From UBA8752 sp002172485 (GTDB taxonomy: Bacteria; Bacteroidota; Bacteroidia; Flavobacteriales_D; Sanyastnellaceae): DNA of 64,000 nt. The stretch covers positions 131,662 through 195,661 of the forward strand of contig JBELJZ010000003.1 in the NCBI GenBank assembly GCA_042089915.1. The letters are read 5' to 3'. The position numbers and the translations under genes are program-made. This document shows, piece after piece, positions 9,032 to 16,791 of this stretch. How positions within the stretch are numbered: position 1 is the first letter of the stretch; each line of letters starts with the position of its first letter. The notes under the pieces were generated by a model. It did no database searches. It was not told the origin of the DNA and saw only the letters and a program-made list of their open reading frames with translations.

Positions 9032-10390
9032 TCAGACGACGGGGCGCTGGGGATCGAAAGCCTCGAGGTGGTCCGCCACGCGGCGAACAAAGCTTCCTCC
9101 CAACTGGCCATCGACGACCCTGTGGTCATAGCTGTGCGACAGGAACATCATGTGCCGCACGGCAATCACATCGCCGTCTGGCGTCTCCACCACAGCCGCC
9201 TTTTTGCGGATGGCCCCCAAGGCCAGAATGCCCACCTGCGGTTGGTTGATGATGGGGGTGCCGAACACGTTACCGAACGTCCCCACATTGGAGACGGTGT
9301 ACGTTCCACCGCTGATCTCGTCTGGCTTGAGGGCACCCTGACGGGCGCGGTTGGCGAGGTCATTGACGACGGTGGCGAGGCCATTGAGATTGTATCGGTC
9401 TGCGTGACGAATGACGGGGACGATCAAGTTGCCCTCCGGGGTCGCGGCAGCCATGCCGATGTGGATGCCCTTCTTCAGAATGATGCGGTCCCCGTCCACA
9501 CTCGCATTGACGCCGGGGAATTCGCGCAATGCCTTGGCCACCGCTTCAATGAAAAACGGGGTGAACGTGAGCTTCTGCCCGGTCTGAGATTGGAATTCCT
9601 TCTTGTTGCGGTTTCGCCAATCCACAATTCGCGTCACGTCCGCCTCGACAAACGAGGTCACGTGGGGACTGGTCTGTACACTGCGCACCATGTGGTCCGC
9701 AATGAGCTTCCGCATCCGGTCCATCTCCACGATTTCATCCTCGCCATGCATGGACACGGCAGGCGCGGATGCGACGGGCTTCGGTGCAGTCGCAGATGCG
9801 GGCATCGGAACGGGTACAGGCTGGACTGCCTGGGCTGCCACGGGTGCTGTGGCTCGACCAGACTGGACATAGGCCAGCATGTCTTTTTTGGTCACGCGGC
9901 CATCCTTTCCAGTACCAGGAAGGGCATCCAACTCCGCTTGACTGACGCCTTCTTTCTCAGCAATGCTTCGAACCAGAGGGCTGTAGAATCGACCACCGCT
10001 GGTCCGAGACGGCTTGCCGGTTGGCGCCACTGCAGCAGGGGCAGGAGCTGGCTCGGCCTCTTGCACAGCAGACTCCAGCGGGGCGCTGACCGCCTCCATG
10101 ACTTCGGGACTGGGCGCTTCTGGCTCAGCTGCAGGAGCTGTCGCGGTCACCGTCTCCCCATCCACAGAGAATTCGGCAATTGGCTGGCCGACCTGAACGA
10201 CATCCCCCTCGGATACGAGGTGTTTCACCAACACACCGTCTTCGGGTGCCGGGACCTCTGAATCCACCTTGTCGGTGGCGATTTCGATGACGGGATCGTC
10301 GGCCGAGACGGATTGGCCTTCTTCCACGACCCACTTGATGATGGTCGCTTCGGCCACGCTCTCGCCCATTTTGGGTAGAAGTATCTCCAT
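9032..10390 (-). CDS. 2-oxoacid dehydrogenase complex E2 (dihydrolipoamide acyltransferase)
   Basis: A 452-aa E2. The N-terminal lipoyl domain has the lipoylation site at Lys41 (IATDKVDSEVPAPEDG). An Ala/Pro-rich linker follows, then a peripheral-subunit-binding domain (YSPLVRSIAEKEGVSQAELD, then TGKDGRVTKKDML). The catalytic domain ends with SYDHRVVDG, with catalytic His about 423 and Asp about 427. The enzyme transfers the acyl group to CoA in a pyruvate, 2-oxoglutarate or branched-chain complex; IKWVVEEGQ and the single lipoyl domain favour a branched-chain or general 2-oxoacid complex. No E1 or E3 is near. The start at ATG 10390 fits the family N-terminus (MEILLPKMGES). A perfect -7 box lies about 33 bases upstream. 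Confidence 0.93.
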   Translation of the reverse strand: MEILLPKMGESVAEATIIKWVVEEGQSVSADDPVIEIATDKVDSEVPAPEDGVLVKHLVSEGDVVQVGQPIAEFSVDGETVTATAPAAEPEAPSPEVMEAVSAPLESAVQEAEPAPAPAAVAPTGKPSRTSGGRFYSPLVRSIAEKEGVSQAELDALPGTGKDGRVTKKDMLAYVQSGRATAPVAAQAVQPVPVPMPASATAPKPVASAPAVSMHGEDEIVEMDRMRKLIADHMVRSVQTSPHVTSFVEADVTRIVDWRNRNKKEFQSQTGQKLTFTPFFIEAVAKALREFPGVNASVDGDRIILKKGIHIGMAAATPEGNLIVPVIRHADRYNLNGLATVVNDLANRARQGALKPDEISGGTYTVSNVGTFGNVFGTPIINQPQVGILALGAIRKKAAVVETPDGDVIAVRHMMFLSHSYDHRVVDGQLGGSFVRRVADHLEAFDPQRPVV

Positions 10391-10423
10391 GGATGTATTG
10401 CCCGGAGGGTCTGAATTGCGTCT

Positions 10424-10431
10424 CAAAGGTA
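10424..10431 (-). promoter_or_regulatory. Putative -7 promoter element (TACCTTTG) for E2
   Basis: On the minus strand TACCTTTG is an exact match to TAnnTTTG, within the 74-base gap between the GT2 fusion gene and E2, about 33 bases before the E2 start. It suggests that E2 is transcribed separately from recR-GT2. No clear -33 element is visible. Confidence 0.5.
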
Positions 10432-10464
10432 CGGCTGACCCCGACGCAGAAGAACAGGCTCCGG

Positions 10465-12354
10465 TCAATCCGTCCGCAAGGTCATCAACAATTCGACCTC
10501 GCGCATCCAACCAAAATCAAACGCATATCTGAGGTCCAGTCGTTTGGCCTCGGATTCCTCCTCCATCCTGTGACCAGTGCCCACCGAAAAAACGGCATCT
10601 GACAACTTCGGAAGGCGGTCCGACCCCTCCCATCCCTCGTGAAACCCAACCCAGGTCCGCCGACCCAACAACACGTGCCAAGCCACCCGGCGCTTCATCT
10701 CTTGGCCGTGCAACCCACGACCGGGTCCCACCACCAAGATCCACAAACTCCAGGCCACATCGACCCTCCGCTTGGCGCGCCGCCGCTCCACCCGGCCCAA
10801 GCCGTCCGCGCCCCATGACATCAGAGCGTCTGGCGCACTCTCCCTGCGGTTACCGCCAAGGGCCACCCACATCTTCTCAGGAATCACACGCATGTCCAGC
10901 CCCACATTTTTGGATTGCATGATGGCGTTCAAAACGGCCGTGCCTCCGAGGCCCGCATCACACAGCGCCACCTCAAGAACTGCGCTTCGACTCCAAGAAG
11001 AAGCACCCCCTTTCAAATCGTTTAGATCCAGAACACTGCCATAAGCTGACTGAACCCATTTTCGAATATCTTCCTTCCGATGGTCCTGACACAAAACCCC
11101 CACCTGCGGTCGGCCAGAACGCCAGCGAAACCGTGAGGGACGCAGAGACACCAGCAGCATGCGCAGCCCCCATGGCATCAATCCCATGAAGACGGCCACC
11201 ACCCCCACGGACAAACGACTGACGCGCAGCGACTCCGGCAGCAAGGCATACAGCAACACAAACACAACGCCACTTGCAGCGCCCCCGACCAAGGTCCGCA
11301 ATGGGACAAACGGGCGGTCCCTCATGCCGAACCAATGACCTGCCAAGACGGATGCGAGGGAAGCCAATCCTGCGACCAGCCAAGTGGCACCCCAAGGATG
11401 TTCCAATCCACTCCAAACCGCGTGCAAACGGACCCCGCCAACCCCCATCACCATGGCCATCAAAGCATCCAACACCTGCAATGCATGGCGACGGACGCGG
11501 CCCTGAACGAAGGCTGCGATGGCCCTCAATTGGATCCCCACGCGAATCATCCAACGCATCGCCAACGCTTGGCCTCCCGCAAAGTGCTTCTCGCTGAAAA
11601 TGCGCATGGCACCGTGGAAGATGCGGACATAGGAAAGGCTGCCCTTTTTGGTGCTCTCGCCCTTGAAGTGAACAATGGGAGCACCGCTGAAGTATTGGTT
11701 GACCCAACCTCCATTTAAAATTCTGATGCTGAGATCAATGTCTTCTCCATACATGAAGAATGACTCATCGAGCAAACCCACTTGATCCAGCGCCTTTCGC
11801 CGCATCCACATGAAGGCGCCGCTCAACACCTCCACTTCTGCAGTTTCATCCGGCGCCACATGGCCGGCGTAGTACCGATTCAAGGCGGGACTCTTCGGGG
11901 CCAGCCGCCACAATCCGCTCAGCCTGCAAAACGAGGCCCACGGCGTGGGCATGCCCCGCTTGCTTTCAGGCAGCCATTGCCCGGCCCCATCGTACATGGG
12001 CACACCGATGGCGCCAATCCGACCGTCCGATTCTGCCCGCGCCAACACCTCGACAAACGTATCCTCAGGTACGACGGTATCGGGATTCAGCAGGAGAACC
12101 CACTCCCCCTTGGAGGCGCGGATTGCGGCATTGTTGCCTGCACTGAATCCCAGATTCTCCTCCGACTCCATGACCTGAACCTGAGGATAATTCAAAGACA
12201 CCCATTCCGCTGATCCATCGGAGCTTGCATTGTCAAATACGATCAACTCAGACTGCCCTTCACCCAGTCGGTCCATGGCCACCAAGGCAGAGTCCAGGCA
12301 CAGGCCCAAATACCCCTTGACGTTGTAGCTGACCACGATGACCGAGAGCTTCAT
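10465..12354 (-). CDS. GT2 glycosyltransferase fused to membrane and CoA-binding-like C-terminal domain
   Basis: A 629-aa protein. Residues 1-270 are a rhamnosyltransferase-like GT2: SVIVVSYNVKGYLGLCL, FDNASSDGSAEW, NLGFSAGNNAAI, LLLNPDTVVPED, SGAFMWMRRKALDQVG and FMYGEDIDLSIR. Residues about 290-430 contain hydrophobic helices (WLVAGLASLASVLAGHW, GVVFVLLYALLP, VGVVAVFMGLMPWGL). Residues about 440-540 form a small soluble domain (RPQVGVLCQDHRKEDI; ALCDAGLGGTAVLNAIM; MRVIPEKMWVALGG) that recalls the nucleotide-binding domain tailing some Bacteroidota GT2 proteins and polyprenol-P sugar transferases. It likely works at the inner membrane on lipid-linked glycans. Its start overlaps the recR stop by ATGA. 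Confidence 0.83.
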   Translation of the reverse strand: MKLSVIVVSYNVKGYLGLCLDSALVAMDRLGEGQSELIVFDNASSDGSAEWVSLNYPQVQVMESEENLGFSAGNNAAIRASKGEWVLLLNPDTVVPEDTFVEVLARAESDGRIGAIGVPMYDGAGQWLPESKRGMPTPWASFCRLSGLWRLAPKSPALNRYYAGHVAPDETAEVEVLSGAFMWMRRKALDQVGLLDESFFMYGEDIDLSIRILNGGWVNQYFSGAPIVHFKGESTKKGSLSYVRIFHGAMRIFSEKHFAGGQALAMRWMIRVGIQLRAIAAFVQGRVRRHALQVLDALMAMVMGVGGVRLHAVWSGLEHPWGATWLVAGLASLASVLAGHWFGMRDRPFVPLRTLVGGAASGVVFVLLYALLPESLRVSRLSVGVVAVFMGLMPWGLRMLLVSLRPSRFRWRSGRPQVGVLCQDHRKEDIRKWVQSAYGSVLDLNDLKGGASSWSRSAVLEVALCDAGLGGTAVLNAIMQSKNVGLDMRVIPEKMWVALGGNRRESAPDALMSWGADGLGRVERRRAKRRVDVAWSLWILVVGPGRGLHGQEMKRRVAWHVLLGRRTWVGFHEGWEGSDRLPKLSDAVFSVGTGHRMEEESEAKRLDLRYAFDFGWMREVELLMTLRTD

Positions 12355-12977
12355 GGGGCGCTTTTCGGAGCCTGGCTCGCCTGCTCGTAGGGCAGGCGCT
12401 GTTGGAGGGAACGGATGAGGGTCAGCTCGTCGGCATACTGCAATTCATCGCCTACTGCCACACCCCGCGCCAGCGTGGTGATGGTGACATCCGATTCCCG
12501 AAGTCGCTTGTCGAGGTAAAATGCCGTGGTGTCCCCTTCCATGGTGGTCGGCAGGGCAAAAATGACCTCCTTACAGGTGGGCTGCGATGCGCGTTGGATC
12601 AAGGACTCCACCCGCAAATCAGCGGGCCCTATGCCATCCATGGGACTGATGACCCCACCGAGGACGTGGTAACGCCCTTTGAAATGTCCGGTTCCTTCAA
12701 TGGCCAGCAAGTCCCGGAGGTCCTCCACCACAGCAATCTTGGCCTCCTCCCTCCGCGGGTCGGTGCAAATGTTGCACTGGTCTTCCTCACCGAGGTTGCC
12801 GCATGTGGTGCAGGACTTCACCCCTTCTTTCATGTCTTGGATCGCCTCCGTGAAGCGGCGGACGTCCTCTTCGTTGCGCGACAGCAAATGCAACGCCAAA
12901 CGCAGGGCAGTCCTCCGACCGACACCTGGCAAGCCGGCAATCTGATCCACAGCGCGGTCGATGAGGCGAGAGGGCAT
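12351..12977 (-). CDS. recR: Recombination protein RecR
   Basis: A 208-aa RecR, close to the usual length. It has an N-terminal helix-hairpin-helix (IDQIAGLPGVG-like segment followed by RRTALRLALHLL) and a four-cysteine zinc finger (CTTCGNLGEEDQCNIC). A TOPRIM domain follows, with IAVVEDLRDLLAIEGTG and YHVLGGVISPMDGIGPAD. RecR, with RecO and RecF, loads RecA at gaps during recombinational repair. I use ATG 12977; GTG 12983 is an alternative two codons earlier. The stop overlaps the GT2 gene by ATGA. A near-consensus box lies 10 bases upstream and the sodium symporter diverges after 40 bases. Confidence 0.96.
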   Translation of the reverse strand: MPSRLIDRAVDQIAGLPGVGRRTALRLALHLLSRNEEDVRRFTEAIQDMKEGVKSCTTCGNLGEEDQCNICTDPRREEAKIAVVEDLRDLLAIEGTGHFKGRYHVLGGVISPMDGIGPADLRVESLIQRASQPTCKEVIFALPTTMEGDTTAFYLDKRLRESDVTITTLARGVAVGDELQYADELTLIRSLQQRLPYEQASQAPKSAP

Positions 12978-12987
12978 GTCCACGGCA

Positions 12988-12995
12988 CGAAGTTA
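12988..12995 (-). promoter_or_regulatory. Putative -7 promoter element (TAACTTCG) for recR
   Basis: Minus-strand TAACTTCG has one mismatch to TAnnTTTG and ends 10 bases before the recR ATG, in the 40-base divergent gap between recR and the symporter gene. The symporter side has only a weaker TAGCTTGC at 13006-13013. Confidence 0.35.
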
Positions 12996-13017
12996 CGCGG
13001 CGATGTAGCTTGCCGGC

Positions 13018-14511
13018 ATGGACACGCCCATCCTGGCCCTCATCGCCGTGGCCGCCTACCTCGGATTGCTGCTCTTTCTCGGCCAGCGAACAGGCCGCAA
13101 GGCCAGCATGTCCGACTTTTCACTTGGAGGACGCCGCAGCCCTTGGTGGGCCGTCGCATTTGGCATGATCGGCACCTCGTTGAGCGGGGTCACCTTCCTC
13201 TCGGTTCCCGGGTGGGTGGGCACCCAGCAGTTTGGCTACATGCAGATGGTGTTGGGCTACGTGGTGGGCTATGCCGTCATCACCACGGTCCTCCTCCCCC
13301 TTTACTACCGCCTACAACTGACCAGCATTTACGAGTATCTGGGCCAGCGCATTGGCACCCGGGCCTATAAGACAGGAGCCGCCTTCTTCTTGCTTTCCAG
13401 AAGCATGGGCGCGGCATTCCGCCTGTATTTGGTGGTCCTGGTCCTCAATGAAACCGTGCTGCCCGAAGTCAGCGGTGCTGCGGAGTGGATTCGACTCACC
13501 GTGCTCATTGCCGCAGTCCTGGGCATCATTTGGGCTTACACCCGACGTGGCGGCATCGCCACCGTGGTGTGGACGGACACCCTGCAGACGGCATGCATGC
13601 TGTTGGCCGCAGCGGTGGCCGTGGTGCTCATCGGGCGCGAACTCCACCTTTCCATCTTGGATCTCCCACGCGCCATCGCAGACTCCGGACACGCCCGATG
13701 GTGGTTCTTCGAAGACTGGGGTGCCGCCAATCACGGTGTGAAGCAGTTCATCGCCGGCGCATTCATCTCCTTGTGCATGACGGGGTTGGACCAGGACATG
13801 ATGCAGAAGAACTTGAGCTGTCGGAACCTGCGGGACGCCCAACTGAACGTCACGTCTTTTTCGGTGGTTCTGGTGTTTGTCAACCTGCTCTTCCTGTCGC
13901 TCGGCGCACTGCTGCTGATGCACACCGACGCCACGGGCACGGTTGTCGAACGCGCCGATTTGCTCTTCGCCACGGTCGCATTGAAATCCAGCATGGGCTG
14001 GGCCCTGCCCATTTTGTTCTTGCTGGGACTCGTGGCCGCAGCCTTGTCCAGTGCCGACAGTGCCCTGACCGCCCTGACCACGTCCGTCTGCGTCGATTTC
14101 CTCGGGATGGACAAAGCAGGTGATGCAGGCCAGGCCGACGCGGTTCGCCGCAGGCAACGCATTCATTTGCTTGTCAGCATGGGGGTCGGATTGCTCATCT
14201 TGGGGTTCCACGCGGTCAACGACACGAGCGTCATCGCAGCCTTGTTCAAGGTGACCGGCTACACCTACGGTCCCCTGCTCGGTCTGTTCGCGTTCTGTCT
14301 TTTCAGAAAGGATCGCCCGGCTGCTGGAACGGACCCATGGATTCCGTGGGTGGCCGTGGCCGCCCCTTGCTGCGGTTACGCCCTGGAACAATGGACCTCG
14401 AGCCAAGGATTCAGCTTTGGATTCGCCCTGCTTCCAGTCAACGGCTTCCTGACTTGGCTGGGGGCAACGTTCGCGGCCTCCATGTCCGCGCGGACCACCG
14501 CCAAAGCGTAA
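13018..14511 (+). CDS. Sodium:solute symporter (SSS family)
   Basis: A 497-aa polytopic protein with about 13 predicted membrane helices. The N-terminal signature is SSS-like: FSLGGRRSPWWAVAFGMIGTSLSGVTFLSVPG followed by TSIYEYLGQRIGTRAYK, the segment that holds part of the Na+ and substrate sites. Later, GLVAAALSSADSALTALTTS matches the SSS helix carrying Na2-site Ser/Ala residues. Family role is Na+-coupled uptake of a small organic solute such as a sugar, amino acid or organic acid; the substrate cannot be assigned from the motifs. It is divergent from recR and 34 bases ahead of the aminotransferase. Confidence 0.92.
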   Translation: MDTPILALIAVAAYLGLLLFLGQRTGRKASMSDFSLGGRRSPWWAVAFGMIGTSLSGVTFLSVPGWVGTQQFGYMQMVLGYVVGYAVITTVLLPLYYRLQLTSIYEYLGQRIGTRAYKTGAAFFLLSRSMGAAFRLYLVVLVLNETVLPEVSGAAEWIRLTVLIAAVLGIIWAYTRRGGIATVVWTDTLQTACMLLAAAVAVVLIGRELHLSILDLPRAIADSGHARWWFFEDWGAANHGVKQFIAGAFISLCMTGLDQDMMQKNLSCRNLRDAQLNVTSFSVVLVFVNLLFLSLGALLLMHTDATGTVVERADLLFATVALKSSMGWALPILFLLGLVAAALSSADSALTALTTSVCVDFLGMDKAGDAGQADAVRRRQRIHLLVSMGVGLLILGFHAVNDTSVIAALFKVTGYTYGPLLGLFAFCLFRKDRPAAGTDPWIPWVAVAAPCCGYALEQWTSSQGFSFGFALLPVNGFLTWLGATFAASMSARTTAKA

Positions 14512-14516
14512 TTTTG
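14509..14516 (+). promoter_or_regulatory. Putative -7 promoter element (TAATTTTG)
   Basis: An exact match to TAnnTTTG that begins at the stop codon of the symporter gene and lies 29 bases before the aminotransferase ATG. It is the likely promoter of the long plus-strand gene run to 22894. No clear TTTG at -33. Confidence 0.5.
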
Positions 14517-14545
14517 CCCCAACATTCGTCATCACATCCAGCAAC

Positions 14546-15745
14546 ATGGAACCCCGCACGTCCCAACTCCTCGGCCGCCTGAGCGAATCTGCCACCATCG
14601 CCATGAGCCGCAAGGCCCGCGAACTCAAAGCCGCCGGGCGGGACATCATCAGCCTCTCCCTGGGCGAACCCGATTTCGACACCCCCAACGCCATCAAGGC
14701 GGCCGGCATCCAAGCCATCGAGGACAATTTTACCCACTACCCCCCAGTGCCCGGTTACGGTGAGGTGAAGCAAGCCATTTGCGACAAGCTCAAGCGAGAC
14801 AATGGATTGGACTACAGTGCCGACCAGATTGTCATTTCTACCGGCGCCAAGCACAGCTTGATGAACGTGGTGCTCAGCCTGGTCGACCCGGGCGATGAAG
14901 TCATCCTGCCAACCCCGTACTGGGTGAGCTATGCGGACATGACCAACCTCGCCGGCGGTGTGGCCGTCACCGTGGAGACGGGCATTGCCCAAGACTTCAA
15001 GATGACGGCGGAACAATTGCGCGCGGCATTGACGGACAAGACGCGCATCGTCATGGTCAATTCGCCCAACAATCCTTCCGGCAGTGTGTACACCGAAGAG
15101 GAAATGGCCGCCATTGCAGAAGTGTTGCGCGAGCACCCTCGGGCCATCGCCATTTCAGACGAGATCTACGAGTACATCAACTTCACCGACGCCCACGCCA
15201 GCCTGGCTACTCAACCCGGCATGATGGACCGCACGGTCACCGTCAACGGGGTCTCGAAGGGCTTTGCCATGACCGGATGGCGCATTGGCTACATCGCCGC
15301 ACCACAATGGATCGCGGCCGCCTGCACCAAACTGCAGGGCCAGTTCACGAGCGGTGCCAGCGGCATCTCTCAGAAAGCCACGGAGCACGCGATGAACGGC
15401 GGCGCAGCGCTGGCGGCCGACATGAAAGCGGCCTTCCTCCAGCGGCGTGACATGGTCGTCGATGGGCTGCGGGGCATCGACGGTTTTGAAGTCAACGTGC
15501 CTCAGGGTGCATTCTACATCTTCCCCGATGTGTCGGCCCTCTTCGGCCGCCAACTCGAAGGTGGAGCCATCCACAGCGGCCAGGACTTGGCCATGTACCT
15601 GCTCGAAAAGGCGGAAGTGGCCACGGTGGGCGGCGATGCATTCGGCTCCCCGAACTGCATCCGCATCAGTTACGCCGCCTCGGAAGCGCAACTCCAAGAG
15701 GCCATCCGACGGATCGCCGGTGCCGTCGCCGAACTGCGCGCATGA
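14546..15745 (+). CDS. aspC: Class I PLP-dependent aminotransferase (aspartate aminotransferase type)
   Basis: A 399-aa fold-type I aminotransferase, subgroup Ib. Visible landmarks are SLGEPDFDTP near the N-terminus, NSPNNPSGSVY (Asn175 region), SDEIYEYINF (Asp205 and Tyr208 contacting PLP) and the Schiff-base Lys238 in NGVSKGFAMTGWRIGY. The C-terminal Arg that binds the substrate carboxylate is in CIRISYAAS. The reaction is probably aspartate/2-oxoglutarate transamination; a broader or prephenate-type aminotransferase is possible in this subgroup. It starts the cluster and its stop overlaps the kinase gene by ATGA. Confidence 0.9.
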   Translation: MEPRTSQLLGRLSESATIAMSRKARELKAAGRDIISLSLGEPDFDTPNAIKAAGIQAIEDNFTHYPPVPGYGEVKQAICDKLKRDNGLDYSADQIVISTGAKHSLMNVVLSLVDPGDEVILPTPYWVSYADMTNLAGGVAVTVETGIAQDFKMTAEQLRAALTDKTRIVMVNSPNNPSGSVYTEEEMAAIAEVLREHPRAIAISDEIYEYINFTDAHASLATQPGMMDRTVTVNGVSKGFAMTGWRIGYIAAPQWIAAACTKLQGQFTSGASGISQKATEHAMNGGAALAADMKAAFLQRRDMVVDGLRGIDGFEVNVPQGAFYIFPDVSALFGRQLEGGAIHSGQDLAMYLLEKAEVATVGGDAFGSPNCIRISYAASEAQLQEAIRRIAGAVAELRA

Positions 15746-16791
15746 CTCCAAAACAGGCCAAATATCCATGGACCCGGACTTCCCGGGACAGCGCGCTGGC
15801 AGCATTGGACCGCGCTGCACAAATCCGCGTGCTGGTGGTGGGCGACTTGATGGTGGACCAATACCTGATTGGCCGGGTGGACAGGATCAGCCCGGAAGCT
15901 CCCGTCCCTGTGGTGAGCGCAACCCAACGCGAGCGGCGCCTCGGCGGGGCCGCCAATGTGGCCTTGAATCTCCGCGCACTGGGCTGCGCCGTCACCCTGG
16001 CCGGTTTGGTGGGGGAAGACGACCATGGGCGACACCTCCGCGCGGAATTGGGTGAAGCCGGCATCGGCGGCGACGGCGTCACCGTGGCCCATGACCGCCC
16101 CACCACCCTGAAGACCCGCGTCATGAGCGGCGGACAACACATGCTCCGCGTGGACGAAGAGGTGGACCAGGATGTGAACGATGCTGGCGCAAAAGCCCTG
16201 CTGCAAGCCATTCGCGACGCCCTTTCAGCCCAGCCGCACCAAGCCATCCTCTTGGAGGACTATGACAAGGGCGCCCTGTCCAATGACGTCATTGACGGCA
16301 TTCTCAGCTTGGCGCGTGAGCTGGACATCCCCGTGAGTGTCGACCCGAAGTTTCGGCACTTTGACCGTTACCGGGGCGTGGACCTGTTCAAGCCCAACCT
16401 GAAGGAGCTGAAAGAAGGCCTCGGACTGCAATGGGAGCCGGGAGATGCCGCCGCGAGAGACGCTGGCATCCAAGACGGGCTGGACCTGCTCGACGAGCGC
16501 ATCCAACCGAAAGCCACTCTGCTGACGCTTAGCGAACTGGGTGTCCGCATCCGCTTCGACGGCCAAGACGCCCACCATCCGGCCCACCCCCGGGAAATCC
16601 TCGATGTATCGGGCGCCGGGGACACGGTCATTGCCGTGGCCACACTGATGTTGGCCTGTCAAGTGGCCCATCCCGACCTCGCCGCGGTCGCCAACCTCGC
16701 AGGTGGACTGGTGTGTGAAACGCCCGGCGTCGTGCCCATTGACCTGGAAGCCCTGCGCCAGGAAATCCTAGGCCTTCCCTTTTCCGCATGA
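15742..16791 (+). CDS. rfaE1: D-glycero-beta-D-manno-heptose-7-phosphate kinase domain (RfaE/HldE domain I)
   Basis: A 349-aa PfkB/ribokinase-fold protein. VLVVGDLMVDQYLIGRVDRISPEAPVPVV and RLGGAANVALNLRALG are the RfaE domain I signature, and DVSGAGDTVIAVAT near residue 290 gives the anion hole and catalytic Asp. It phosphorylates heptose 7-phosphate at C1 for ADP-heptose used in LPS core or other surface glycans. The nucleotidyltransferase half found in two-domain HldE is absent, so a separate RfaE2 must exist elsewhere. Overlaps of 4 bases join it to aspC before and trkH after. Confidence 0.88.
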   Translation: MTPKQAKYPWTRTSRDSALAALDRAAQIRVLVVGDLMVDQYLIGRVDRISPEAPVPVVSATQRERRLGGAANVALNLRALGCAVTLAGLVGEDDHGRHLRAELGEAGIGGDGVTVAHDRPTTLKTRVMSGGQHMLRVDEEVDQDVNDAGAKALLQAIRDALSAQPHQAILLEDYDKGALSNDVIDGILSLARELDIPVSVDPKFRHFDRYRGVDLFKPNLKELKEGLGLQWEPGDAAARDAGIQDGLDLLDERIQPKATLLTLSELGVRIRFDGQDAHHPAHPREILDVSGAGDTVIAVATLMLACQVAHPDLAAVANLAGGLVCETPGVVPIDLEALRQEILGLPFSA

